Source of the DNA: Streptomyces ardesiacus
GTDB lineage: Bacteria > Actinomycetota > Actinomycetes > Streptomycetales > Streptomycetaceae
Direction of reading: 5' to 3'
DNA: 41,854 bases
NCBI RefSeq assembly: GCF_003112575.1
Contig: NZ_BEWC01000017.1
Location: 1-41,854 of the forward strand
The notes under the pieces: generated by a model
Databases searched by the model: none
What the model was told of the DNA's origin: nothing
Seen by the model: only the letters and a program-made list of their open reading frames with translations
Translations under genes and position numbers: made by a program
Part shown: piece after piece, positions 7,087-14,680 of the stretch
How the letters are laid out: each line of letters begins with the position of its first letter
How positions within the stretch are numbered: position 1 is the first letter of the stretch

Positions 7087-7120
7087 GGTGGAAAATCAGC
7101 GGTCACGCTTTCGCTCCTAG

Positions 7121-7240
7121 TCAGTAATCCAGATCGAGGTAATCAATGTCGTTGATTTCCACGTCCGACAGTCCCATAGCGCGACCGCCGCCGTCCTGGA
7201 AATACACTTCCTTAAACCCTTCGGCGATGATTCCGCGCAT
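7121..7240 (-). CDS. Small acidic ORF downstream of MBL hydrolase
   Basis: A 39-codon ORF starting at ATG 7238-7240 and ending at 7121. The product begins MRGIIAEGFKEVYFQDGGGR and continues AMGLSDVEINDIDYLDLDY, strongly acidic at the C terminus. Codons such as TTT, AAG, GAA, TAT, ATT and GAT are frequent, giving lower third-position GC than the neighbours. The frame is the same as that of the MBL gene, beginning after its TAG stop and ten intervening codons. No clear ribosome site was seen. It could be a small peptide gene, possibly a precursor peptide, or the last part of a gene destroyed next to the mobile element that ends at 7086. Confidence 0.4.
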   Translation of the reverse strand: MRGIIAEGFKEVYFQDGGGRAMGLSDVEINDIDYLDLDY

Positions 7241-7267
7241 CTGCTGGTCGCTGGCCCCCGCGTCGCG

Positions 7268-8188
7268 CTATTCCGGGACGGCTGTCGCCCAGGGGCCGAG
7301 GGCGAACCCATCGCCGCTCCGCCGGACTTCCAGGGCTCCAGCGCCGCCGAAGTGTGCAGGGACGAGCAGTTCGTGTGCTTCGGCCGCCCGCTCCAGGATC
7401 CGACGGCGACTGGCCGCTGCTTGTGCCGGGTCGAGGCAAGCACTGCTGTTGCAGCAGGGATCGAGGATCTGGACCGGGCTGTGCAACAGATCCCCGACGA
7501 AGACCGCACGGTCGGTGCCGGACGCCAGGCTCAGCACGCAGGAGCCGGGTGTGTGACCTGGTGCAGATTGCAAGGTGAGGTGTTCGTCGATGCGATACTG
7601 GCCGTCCCACAGCACGGACTGCCCGGCTTGGTGAATGGGGGCGACACTGTCCTCGTAGATAAGGCGGTCGACCTCCTGCACACCGTTGCCGTACGCGTTG
7701 TCGGGACCGTAATGGAAGTCGTCCGCAGCCGGGATGAGGTACCGAGCATTGGGGAATGCTGGCGCCCACTCCCCGTCCGCCTCGACGGTGTTCCAACCAA
7801 CGTGGTCTACATGCAGGTGGGTGTTGACCACGACGTCGACGTCCTGCCGACGGATACCGGCCCGCTCCAGCAGGCCGAGAAGGTCACTCTGTGCGTCATG
7901 GAAGGGCCCCATACCCGGTCGTACGCGCCCGTTGCCCGCTCCGGTGTCGACCAGAATGGTCCGGCCTGCACTACGCAGAACCCAGCTCTGCAAAGCAGTC
8001 ACCACCAAGCCACTGTCCGGGTCCCAGTGGTCCGGCGCCAGCCAGTCCGCGTTGTCCCTCCACATGTCGTCAGGGGCTGTCGGGAGGAAGACAGAGGGAG
8101 GCAGGAATGGCTGGTGCCACTCAACGACCCGGATGACCTCGACGTCCCCCAGCACCATGGTCTGCATCCACTCGTTTTCGTTGATCAT
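7268..8188 (-). CDS. MBL-fold metallo-hydrolase
   Basis: A 306-residue protein of the metallo-beta-lactamase superfamily. ATG 8186-8188 is preceded by AAGGTCG; the frame extends 12 codons to a TTG, and a later ATG (MQTMVLG) is also possible. The signature NTHLHVDHVG lies at residues 122-131 (HxHxDH, two-metal site). Further ligands are offered by APGHTPGS (about residue 222), FVGDLLHSP and VPAHFGGAG near the end. An N-terminal strand set (VEVIRVVEWHQPF) and ILVDTGAG fit the quorum-quenching lactonase/hydrolase branch. The substrate is not deducible. There is no signal peptide, so it is cytoplasmic. It is divergent from an AraC-type regulator that probably controls it. Confidence 0.85.
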   Translation of the reverse strand: MINENEWMQTMVLGDVEVIRVVEWHQPFLPPSVFLPTAPDDMWRDNADWLAPDHWDPDSGLVVTALQSWVLRSAGRTILVDTGAGNGRVRPGMGPFHDAQSDLLGLLERAGIRRQDVDVVVNTHLHVDHVGWNTVEADGEWAPAFPNARYLIPAADDFHYGPDNAYGNGVQEVDRLIYEDSVAPIHQAGQSVLWDGQYRIDEHLTLQSAPGHTPGSCVLSLASGTDRAVFVGDLLHSPVQILDPCCNSSACLDPAQAAASRRRILERAAEAHELLVPAHFGGAGALEVRRSGDGFALGPWATAVPE

Positions 8189-8219
8189 GCAATCGACCTT
8201 AAGAAGGTCCAGCGAGAGC

Positions 8220-8235
8220 CTCAATAACCATTGAG
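8220..8235. promoter_or_regulatory. Inverted repeat between MBL and AraC genes
   Basis: CTCAATAACCATTGAG (6-bp arms, 4-bp spacer), followed by the AT-rich TTCAATAAAATACG, lies in the 100-bp divergent gap. It is a candidate operator or promoter core for the AraC-type regulator. Confidence 0.4.
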
Positions 8236-8288
8236 TTCAATAAAATACGCGTCCGTATCACACATCATGCGCACGGTACTCTGGACTG

Positions 8289-9233
8289 ATGGATGTGGTG
8301 AGCGACGCGATCTCTGCCGTGCACCTCGGACACCCGTGGTTCCACCGACTGCGGACGCGCGGCAGCTGGTGCGCGCGGCTTGACCCGTACGACGGAGCAG
8401 GTTTCCACGTCGTCCTCAAGGGCGGCTGCTGGCTACTGGCTGATGGTGGTGCCCCGGTATCCCTCGGTGTGGGAGACGCCGTGCTCCTCCCGCATGGCAC
8501 CGGCCATGTGATCGCCGATTCCCCCGTCGACCCGGCGATTGCGGCGAGGAAGGCGGTCCCGTTCGAGCAATGGCTTGCATACACGGACCAGCGAGCCGAG
8601 CCGGACCACTACGGAACGGAGATTCTCTCTGGCAAGTACTGGCTCGACTGCAGTCGCATGCACCCGCTGATGGCGGAACTGCCCGAGATCGTCTACCTGC
8701 CCAGCCAAGTAGGCAGCAACCTCGAACTCCGCGCTGCGATCGATCTGCTCGCCGGTGAACTGGACGAAGTGCGGCCCGGCTCCTGCATGGCACTCCCGAA
8801 TCTGCTCGACCTCCTCCTCGTCTACATGATTCGCTCATGGATGACAGAGACCACCAGCGGAGCCTGGCCCCGCGCACTGAGTGACCCGGCGACGGCTGCC
8901 GCCCTGCGGGCGATGCACTCGAGGCCGGCCGCGCAGTGGAGCAATGACCGTCTGGCCGCGGAGGCCGGCGTCTCCCGACCCACCCTTGCACGCCGCTTCA
9001 CCACACACGTCGGCCGCCCCCCGATGGCCTACCTCACCTGGTGGCGCGTGATCCTTGCCGCCACCATGCTCCGTGACACCACGGAGACGCTCGCCACCAT
9101 CGCCGGTCGAGTCGGCTACAGCAGCCCCTACGCCCTTTCCCACGCCTTCACGCGGGAGTTCGGCACGACACCGGGGCGCTATCGAGCACAGGCCGCGGGT
9201 CGATCCGGTTCCGTCACGAGTCCTCAACAGTAG
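8289..9233 (+). CDS. AraC-family regulator with cupin-like sensor domain
   Basis: A 314-residue protein from ATG 8289. Residues 1-190 form a cupin-type sensor region: FHVVLKGGCWLLADGG, SLGVGDAVLLPHGTGHVIAD and a long middle part with YLPSQVGSNLELRAAIDLLA match AraC proteins of the cupin_6 kind. Residues 205-305 hold the two helix-turn-helix motifs, with WSNDRLAAEAGVSRPTLARR and ETLATIAGRVGYSSPYALSH followed by FTREFGTTPGRYR, the usual C-terminal AraC signature. It is a DNA-binding activator or repressor. It is divergently paired with the MBL hydrolase and probably regulates it; the inducer is unknown. An IS relic begins just after its stop. Confidence 0.88.
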   Translation: MDVVSDAISAVHLGHPWFHRLRTRGSWCARLDPYDGAGFHVVLKGGCWLLADGGAPVSLGVGDAVLLPHGTGHVIADSPVDPAIAARKAVPFEQWLAYTDQRAEPDHYGTEILSGKYWLDCSRMHPLMAELPEIVYLPSQVGSNLELRAAIDLLAGELDEVRPGSCMALPNLLDLLLVYMIRSWMTETTSGAWPRALSDPATAAALRAMHSRPAAQWSNDRLAAEAGVSRPTLARRFTTHVGRPPMAYLTWWRVILAATMLRDTTETLATIAGRVGYSSPYALSHAFTREFGTTPGRYRAQAAGRSGSVTSPQQ

Positions 9234-9250
9234 TCACTGAGGCTTTTCCA

Positions 9251-9736
9251 TCATCGGTCTGAGCTGGTCAGATGAAGCGTGAGGATGGCCTGGACGAGGC
9301 TGGCGATCCGGGTGGTCGAGCACCGGAGCTTGCGGAGGAGCCGCCAGGACTTGAGGGTGGCCATGGCCTGCTCGACGAGGGCGCGGATCTTCGCGTGGGA
9401 CCGGTTCACCGCCTGCGGCCGGTCCGCGGAGATCCGGTCGATCGGCAGGGTGCCGTCCAGCAGCACGAATGCCTTCGACGATGCTGTGCGGACCACCTCC
9501 GCAAGGGTCGGGGCGAGGGCGGCCAGGACCTCGACGGCCTCGGTGATGCAGCGGTGGGCGGTGGTGGTGCCGATCCCGAGCCCGGCCGCGAGCTGGGCAT
9601 ACGGGTGGCCGTTGCGGAGATGGGCAAGAGTGAGCAGGGCCTGACGGCCGACACTCAGGCGCCGCCAGCGGGTACCGAGTTCTTGGCGGCGCTGACGGAG
9701 CTTGGCGGACAGGAAGCGCAGGGCAGAACTGGACAC
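9251..9736 (-). pseudogene. Transposase with the catalytic core deleted
   Basis: A remnant of an IS5-like transposase starting at GTG 9734-9736 (SSSALRFLSAKLRQRRQELG). The helix-turn-helix region is complete (HPYAQLAAGLGIGTTTAHRC, ITEAVEVLAALAP) up to FVLLDGTLPIDRISADRP. It then jumps directly to VNRSHAKIRALVEQAMATLK, the sequence normally near the C terminus. The middle, which should carry the YYSGKHKRHG-type block and the other DDE residues, is missing in frame, so the protein cannot be an active transposase. Its insertion truncated the regulator relic to its right. Confidence 0.8.
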
Positions 9737-9740
9737 GTCG

Positions 9741-10453
9741 ACGCCCGACGGGTAAATCGGCCACGGTCCGGCAGCGCCGGACCATCTCCTGGGCCTGCCG
9801 GTCGGCCGGCAGCAGTCCGAAGTAGGCCCCGTGGTACAAGGCGACGCCTTGCTCAACGGTCGCTTCCGGCTCGCCCGTCAGCGCCTTGTCGATCCAGTGT
9901 CGGGCCTCAGTCAGTCGCCTCTTGCCCAGCCACAGCCCCCCACGGGCCGTTCACCAGCCGCAGCGCCGTCTGGTCACCGGAGTGGGCGATGGCGAAGTTC
10001 ATGGCGAGACGGAAGTTGTCGAAGTCGGCAGCGAGCCGGTTGCCCTACTCGACCTGCTGGTCGCCCGGCCACTCCTCGCCTGCCCGCTGGGCCATGTGCA
10101 GGAAGAAGTCCCGGTGGCGTCGTGCGTATTCCTCGCTGCGGCCGCTGTGATCGAGTTGCTCGGCGCCGTACCCGCAGATCGTGTCCAGCAGCCGGTAGCG
10201 GTACTCGCCCTCGCCCTCGACCCGCTGCACCACCGACTTGTCGACCAGCGCCCCGACCAGGTTGAGCACATCGCAGTCAGCCAACTCACCTCCCGAGCCC
10301 ACCTGTTCGACGGCCGCCAGAGTGAAGCCGCCGGCGAAGACCGAAAGCCGGGCCACAGTTCCCGTTTTGTCGGTGAGCACAGACCGTGGCTCCATTCGAT
10401 GGTGGTGCGCAGGGTGTGACGGATGCGGCGTCTTCCCTGTTGACCGACCACCA
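9741..10453 (-). pseudogene. Decayed LuxR/AfsR-type ATPase regulator fragment
   Basis: Pieces of one family lie in successive frames. HTLRTTIEWSHGLCSPTKRE LW is around 10370-10440, and ARLSVFAGGFTLAAVEQV through YRLLDTICGYGAEQL to GDQQVE is at 10045-10370. A TAG then interrupts, followed by LAADFDNFRLAMNFAIAHSG in the same frame. After a further shift comes RRLTEARHWIDKAL through GLLPADRQAQEMVRRCRTVA at 9741-9925. This is the post-ATPase winged-helix plus TPR region of large STAND-type regulators. The P-loop part is absent upstream and the C terminus is cut by the transposase relic. At least one stop and two frameshifts make it a pseudogene, unless the bases are sequencing errors. Confidence 0.75.
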
Positions 10454-10465
10454 CCTGAGGGGGCT

Positions 10466-10487
10466 AAAGTACTAGGCAACTAGATAA
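10466..10487 (+). promoter_or_regulatory. Candidate promoter/operator of the GntR-ABC operon
   Basis: AAGTACTAGGCAACTAGATA contains the interrupted repeat CTAG-GCAA-CTAG immediately before the ribosome site. YtrA-type GntR proteins commonly bind such sites over their own promoter, so autoregulation is likely but inferred. Confidence 0.45.
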
Positions 10488-10499
10488 ATGGAGGAACCG

Positions 10500-10892
10500 G
10501 TGATTGAGTTCCACCTGAACAGCCGCTCTGGCCTGTCCCCGTACCAGCAGCTGGTGCAGCAGGTCCGGCACGCATTGCGCCTGGGCTTGCTGCACGAGGG
10601 GGACCGGCTGCCGACCGTCAAGGACGTGGCGAAGCAGATGGCGGTCAACCCGAACACGGTGCTCAAGGCGTACCGGGAGCTGGAGCACGACGGCCTCGTG
10701 GCCGCCCGTCCCGGCGTCGGGACGTTCGTGACCCGGACGCTGGCCGACGGCACGCTCGCCGCGCACGGACCGCTCCGCAAGGACCTGCAGCGTTGGCTGA
10801 CCAAGGCCCGCCTGGCCGGGCTCGACGACGAGAGCATCGAGGCGCTGTTCATGAGCACATTTCGTAACGCCGCCGGAGAGGACGTAGCGTGA
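10500..10892 (+). CDS. GntR-family regulator, YtrA type
   Basis: A 130-residue protein. I choose GTG 10500 because GGAGGAAC lies at the right distance in front of it; ATG 10488 would overlap that ribosome site. The winged helix fills residues 1-75 (SPYQQLVQQVRHALRLG, GDRLPTVKDVAKQMAVNPNT, VLKAYRELEHDGLV, RPGVGTFVT). Only a short helical tail follows, which is the hallmark of the YtrA subfamily rather than the larger FadR/HutC types. These proteins usually repress an adjacent ABC-transporter operon. Its stop overlaps the GTG of the ATPase gene (GTGA), so the three genes are co-transcribed. Confidence 0.88.
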   Translation: MIEFHLNSRSGLSPYQQLVQQVRHALRLGLLHEGDRLPTVKDVAKQMAVNPNTVLKAYRELEHDGLVAARPGVGTFVTRTLADGTLAAHGPLRKDLQRWLTKARLAGLDDESIEALFMSTFRNAAGEDVA

Positions 10893-11785
10893 GCGCCGTC
10901 TTGCGAGCCCAGGGCCTGGGCAAGAGGTACAAACAGCGCTGGGCGCTGCAGAACTGCGACCTGGACGTCCCCGCCGGCCGGGTGGTCGGCCTGGTCGGCC
11001 CCAACGGCGCCGGCAAGTCGACGTTATTGAACCTGGCCTCCGGCATGCTGACCCCGACGGCCGGCATCATCGAGGTGTGCGGTGGCCGTCCTGCCGCGGG
11101 TGTGGAACAGCTGGCCAAGGTCGGCTTCGTCGCCCAGGACACCCCGGTCTACGCGGCGCTGAGCGTCGCCGACCACCTCGACCTCGGCAAGCGCCTCAAC
11201 CCGGACTGGGACGACGCCGTGGCGTGCGACCGGATCCGTCGCCTCGGTCTGGACCTCAAGCAGCGGGCCGGCAAGCTGTCCGGCGGCCAGCGCGCGCAGC
11301 TCGCTCTCACCCTGGGCATCGCCAAGCGCCCGGAGCTGCTCATCCTGGACGAGCCGGTCGCGGCCCTGGACCCGCTCGCCCGGCGGGAGTTCATGCAGGA
11401 CTTGATGGAGGCAGTCGCCGAGCACGAGCTGAGCGTCGTGCTCTCCTCCCACCTGGTCTCCGACCTGGAGCGGACCTGCGACTACGTCATCGTCCTGGTC
11501 GACTCCCGGGTGCAGGTGGCCGGCGACATAGACGACCTGGTCGCCTGCCACCACCGGCTCACCGGACCGCGCCGGGACACGGACACGCTCCCGGCCGGCC
11601 AGCACGTCATCACCGCCAGCCACACCGAGCGGCAGACCACTCTGCTGGTGCGCACCGACACCGCGGTCCACGACCCTTCCTGGACCGTCACCCCGCTCGG
11701 TCTGGAAGACATCGTCCTGGCCTACATGACCCGGCCCGCCGATGTGGTGCGCGACACCCGGCCCGCACTGGAGGTACTCCGATGA
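10889..11785 (+). CDS. ABC transporter ATP-binding protein
   Basis: A 298-residue ATPase starting at GTG 10889, overlapping the regulator stop. Walker A is GPNGAGKST (residues 37-45), the Q-loop lies in GFVAQDTP, the signature is LSGGQ (130-134), Walker B is LLILDEP (150-156, catalytic Glu 155), and the H-loop is in LSSHL. A C-terminal extension of about 80 residues follows (GPRRDTDTLPAGQHVITASH), as in DrrA/YtrB-like ATPases. It should power the permease encoded next. Together with the YtrA-type regulator this is a typical envelope-stress or antibiotic-export operon; the substrate is unknown. Confidence 0.9.
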   Translation: MSAVLRAQGLGKRYKQRWALQNCDLDVPAGRVVGLVGPNGAGKSTLLNLASGMLTPTAGIIEVCGGRPAAGVEQLAKVGFVAQDTPVYAALSVADHLDLGKRLNPDWDDAVACDRIRRLGLDLKQRAGKLSGGQRAQLALTLGIAKRPELLILDEPVAALDPLARREFMQDLMEAVAEHELSVVLSSHLVSDLERTCDYVIVLVDSRVQVAGDIDDLVACHHRLTGPRRDTDTLPAGQHVITASHTERQTTLLVRTDTAVHDPSWTVTPLGLEDIVLAYMTRPADVVRDTRPALEVLR

Positions 11786-12792
11786 TCTGGCTGACCTGGC
11801 GCCAGTTCCGTACCCAGGCCGCCGTGCTGTTCGCCGCCGTGGCCGTCCTCGCCGCCACACTCGCGGTCTCCGGCCCGCAGCTGGCCGACCTCTACCGGAC
11901 GGCCGGCAGCAGCCTGGTGGACCAGGTCTCCAGTGCGGACCAGACCCTCTACTACACCGGACTGCTGGTCGTACTCGCCGTGCCGGCGGTCATCGGGATG
12001 TTCTGGGGCGCGCCGCTGATCGCCCGCGAACTGGAGACCGGCACCCACTACCTCGCGTGGAACCAGGGCATCACCCGCACCCGCTGGCTGGCGACAAAGC
12101 TGGGCCTCGGCGCGGCAGCCTCCATGGCCGCCGCCGGGCTGACCAGCCTCGCGGTGAGTTGGTGGAGCAGCCCCATCGACCGGGCCATCAACGGCGGCGG
12201 CGCGACGGACACGTACTTCCCACGGCTCGACCCCGTGGCCTTCGCCGCACGGGGTGTCGTCCCCATGGCCCACGCCGCCTTCGCCTTCGTCCTGGGCGTC
12301 GCCCTCGGCCTGGTCATCCGCCGCACCCTGCCCGCGATGGCCACCACCTTCGCCCTCTACACCGCCGGCCAGATCGCCGTGGCCATGTGGATCCGGGCCC
12401 ACCTGGCCGCCGCAGACCGGACGACCGTGTCGATCGAGCCCGACGGTGCCCCCATCAGCATCCAGGACGGCGCCGAGCAGATCATCGTGCACCTCGAAGA
12501 AATGCCCGGGGCCTGGGTCACCTCCCAGGAGACGCTGAACGCCGCCGGTCAGCCGGCCCCCGTGCCGTCGTCCTTCGCCGACTGCCTGCGCACCGAGGCG
12601 GGCCCGCCCGCCCTGCAGCAGGTCGACCGCTGCGTCGCCGACCTCGGCGCCCTGGGCTACAAGCAGCAGGTGACGTACCAGCCCGCCGGCAATTTCTGGG
12701 CTCTTCAATTGGCCGAGACCGGGCTCTACCTCGTCCTCGCCCTGGCCCTGACCGCGTTCTGCGCCTGGTGGATCCGCCGCCGAGTGACCTGA
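11782..12792 (+). CDS. ABC transporter permease
   Basis: A 336-residue integral membrane protein starting at ATG 11782, overlapping the ATPase stop as ATGA. Membrane segments are visible near residues 12-32 (AAVLFAAVAVLAATLAVSG), 62-82 (GLLVVLAVPAVIGMFWGAPL), 110-125, 155-175 (AHAAFAFVLGVALGLVI), 183-200 and 312-330 (TGLYLVLALALTAFCAWW). A soluble loop of about 100 residues (EPDGAPISIQDGAEQIIVHL) precedes the last segment, probably outside. The motif ARELETGTHYLAWNQGITRT is characteristic of the actinomycete permease type that pairs with YtrA-regulated ATPases. It forms the channel of the transporter. Confidence 0.85.
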   Translation: MIWLTWRQFRTQAAVLFAAVAVLAATLAVSGPQLADLYRTAGSSLVDQVSSADQTLYYTGLLVVLAVPAVIGMFWGAPLIARELETGTHYLAWNQGITRTRWLATKLGLGAAASMAAAGLTSLAVSWWSSPIDRAINGGGATDTYFPRLDPVAFAARGVVPMAHAAFAFVLGVALGLVIRRTLPAMATTFALYTAGQIAVAMWIRAHLAAADRTTVSIEPDGAPISIQDGAEQIIVHLEEMPGAWVTSQETLNAAGQPAPVPSSFADCLRTEAGPPALQQVDRCVADLGALGYKQQVTYQPAGNFWALQLAETGLYLVLALALTAFCAWWIRRRVT

Positions 12793-12835
12793 CCAGGCAT
12801 CAGGTCCGGAGCACTATGCCAGACCGCTAAGGCAG

Positions 12836-12872
12836 CCGCGAGGGACAGCCAGGATCTGGCTGTCCCTCGCGG
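12836..12872. terminator. Perfect 17-bp hairpin terminator after the ABC operon
   Basis: Arms 12836-12852 (CCGCGAGGGACAGCCAG) and 12856-12872 pair perfectly around the loop GAT, 44 bp after the permease stop. There is no long T tract, as is usual in Streptomyces. Confidence 0.85.
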
Positions 12873-13074
12873 TGTTCCACAGCCTCACCCGGAACCGGAC
12901 ACGAAGACGCCAGCCTGTGCCGGACCGGATCAGACACACGCACTCACCAGGACACCTCTGAGTATGGTTGGCGCTGGATCGCCGTCCATGCGCAGCCAGG
13001 ACGCTTGGATCTGATTGCCAACCTCGTCCATCCCCGTGGTCCGTCCAGCGGAGAGACGTCGCGTGCGGGGGGCC

Positions 13075-13476
13075 TCAAGCGGGCAGCTTCGTGTCGATGA
13101 CGAAGCTGATCTCGATGACCTGGCCGGGCAAGGTCAGTTCAGTGACGCCCAGGACCGTGCTGGCCGGGCGGTGGTCGCCGAAGTACTCCCGGTTGCCCTC
13201 CGCTGCCGCCTGGGCGTTCTGCCGCAGGTTCACCACGTACAAGGTCTGCGAGACGACCTGGTTCCGGGTGGTGCCGTAGTGGTTCAGGATTTTGTCCATG
13301 TTGGCGTAGGTCTGCTCGAGCTGGGCGGCGAAGTCGCCCGCGTGGAGGAACTCGCCCGCCGCGTCGAAAGCGAGCTGTCCCGAGACGTGGATCAGGTCCC
13401 CGGACTTGATCGCCTGTGAGTAGCCAAACTCGCTCTCGGCCGGCACGTGGTGATTGAAGACATCAGCGGTGGCCAT
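13075..13476 (-). CDS. RidA-family protein
   Basis: A 133-residue protein starting at ATG 13474-13476 with AAGGTGAG upstream. The family core is clear: GDLIHVSGQLAFDAAGEF, HAGDFAAQLEQTYANMDKIL, NQVVSQTLYVVNLRQN and PGQVIEISFVIDTKLP. RidA proteins are small trimers, and the archetypes deaminate reactive enamines and imines. In those the key Arg lies before the last strand (VARLPKD type); here the corresponding stretch reads VTELTLPG, so the Arg seems to be Glu. This suggests a divergent Rid subgroup without classical imine deaminase activity. It is divergent from an HxlR regulator 103 bp away, which probably controls it. Confidence 0.88.
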   Translation of the reverse strand: MATADVFNHHVPAESEFGYSQAIKSGDLIHVSGQLAFDAAGEFLHAGDFAAQLEQTYANMDKILNHYGTTRNQVVSQTLYVVNLRQNAQAAAEGNREYFGDHRPASTVLGVTELTLPGQVIEISFVIDTKLPA

Positions 13477-13579
13477 GGTGCTCACCTTTCCGGTTAGTGC
13501 TCTCTTGTGGTTACTCGGAAACTGTAGGAGAGTGACGGCCGACCTGGAAGAACGCACTTTTCGGTGACTGAGGAACCTG

Positions 13580-13963
13580 ATGGTGACCAAGCAACTGCTC
13601 AAGGATCTGCCCGAGAACGCTGATCTGCGGCGTGCGGACTCCCTGGCGCGGGAGATCTTCTCGGACGTCGCCAACAAGTGGGCGCTCCTGATCATCGAGG
13701 CACTCGGCGAGCGCACCCTGCGCTTCAGCGAGTTGCGGAACGAGGTCGAGGGCATCAGCCACAAGATGCTCACCCAGAACCTCCGCATGCTGGAACGCAA
13801 CGGTCTGGTCGACCGGAAGGTGCACCCCACCGTGCCGCCGAAGGTCGAGTACACCCTCACCGAGCCGGGCCGGGCCCTGCGCACCACGGTCGACGCCATC
13901 TGCGGCTGGACCCACCAGTACCTCGGACACATCGAGAGTGCACGCGGTCGGTTCGACACCTGA
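13580..13963 (+). CDS. HxlR-family regulator
   Basis: A 127-residue protein from ATG 13580. The winged-helix HxlR domain spans residues 20-110: FSDVANKWALLIIEALGERT, LRFSELRNEVEGISHKMLTQ, NLRMLERNGLVDRKV and PKVEYTLTEPGRAL. The pattern NKWALLIIEAL...F.EL....GIS.KMLTQ.LR.LE..GLV is diagnostic. HxlR proteins act as dimers and often sense reactive small molecules or repress the divergent gene, here the RidA-like one. No cysteine is seen in the N-terminal region, so thiol redox sensing by that route is unlikely. Confidence 0.88.
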   Translation: MVTKQLLKDLPENADLRRADSLAREIFSDVANKWALLIIEALGERTLRFSELRNEVEGISHKMLTQNLRMLERNGLVDRKVHPTVPPKVEYTLTEPGRALRTTVDAICGWTHQYLGHIESARGRFDT

Positions 13964-14007
13964 CGAACACACCGCAACGTCCCCGCACGTTATGCGTCTC
14001 CTGACCG

Positions 14008-14307
14008 GTCTCAGCCTGCGCGGTCGTCGCCGATCTCCGCCAGGACCCGGGCGCCGGTCAGTGCGGCAAGCCCAGGAAAGCTGCGGATGACCGGCGCTGA
14101 CCGGCGCATCTGGATGCAACCCCAAGGCATGCGTGCCCGCTTCTTCGAGCTGGTCGGCGTTGTTTCATGCGGTGTCCAGCTGCCTGAGCAGAGCGGAAGT
14201 CTGCTGTCCCAGAGCCGCCTGGGCCTGGGCGAGCTGGTGGAGGTAGTCGCGGCCAAGGACCTCGTGGAGCCGTTCGGCTTCACGCCGAATGCCGCGGACG
14301 CGGCTAG
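14008..14307 (-). pseudogene. IS110-type transposase relic, 3' part
   Basis: Read leftwards, the fragment gives RVRGIRREAERLHEVLGRDY, LHQLAQAQAALGQQTSALLR and QLDTA, then a TGA. NNADQLEEA follows, then after a further shift IRSFPGLAALTGARVLAEIG DDRAG. The FPGL..L.GARVLAEIGDD block is the conserved C-terminal part of IS110-family transposases. Stops and frameshifts make it inactive. When the element at 14308-15599 and one CTAG copy are removed, the frame joins directly to 15600-15790 (LKQA + SRVRGIRREAERL). Confidence 0.75.
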
Positions 14308-14330
14308 GGCCTGTTGTGAAAGTGGCGCCG

Positions 14331-14630
14331 TCAGTCGCCGTTGAAGACGAGATACCGGTGAGCCTTGCGCTCGACTTGGGCGGTCAGCACAAGGATCTCG
14401 TGCACCGCCTCGGCTTCTTCGGCGACTGAGCCGTTCGCCAAGGCCCGGAGTTCCGGGATGAGGACTTTGAGCTGCGATCGGTTGAACACGGTGTCGTCGC
14501 AGGGATCGACGTATCCGAGCATGGGCAGGTTCTGGCTCGCCGCCCGTCTGCACAGGTCAGCAATGGATGGATGTACGCACGTGGCTTCAACCGCGCCTGT
14601 GTACGCGCGAACCTGAACGCTGATCCCCAT
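14331..14630 (-). CDS. Passenger hypothetical protein inside IS5-type element
   Basis: A 99-residue protein from ATG 14628-14630; no strong ribosome site was seen. The sequence (GISVQVRAYTGAVEATCVHP, SIADLCRRAASQNLPMLGYV, DPCDDTVFNRSQLKVLIPEL, RALANGSVAEEAEAVHEILV) looks like a compact alpha/beta cytosolic protein with two CxxC-free cysteines and no signal or membrane part. Its amino-acid make-up is balanced, unlike shadow frames. It lies wholly between the well-defined inverted ends, so it travels with the transposase. I do not recognise the family; it resembles small Streptomyces proteins of unknown function. Confidence 0.6.
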   Translation of the reverse strand: MGISVQVRAYTGAVEATCVHPSIADLCRRAASQNLPMLGYVDPCDDTVFNRSQLKVLIPELRALANGSVAEEAEAVHEILVLTAQVERKAHRYLVFNGD

Positions 14631-14680
14631 AGGAGCAGGCTACTGCTCGACAGTGGGTGCCACCGCAGCATATACGGAGG

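Noticed and set aside
12957..13074. Plus-strand stretch reading YGWRWIAVHAQPGRLDLIAN
   Set aside because: It looks protein-like but has no start, no ribosome site and no recognised family; too short to call.
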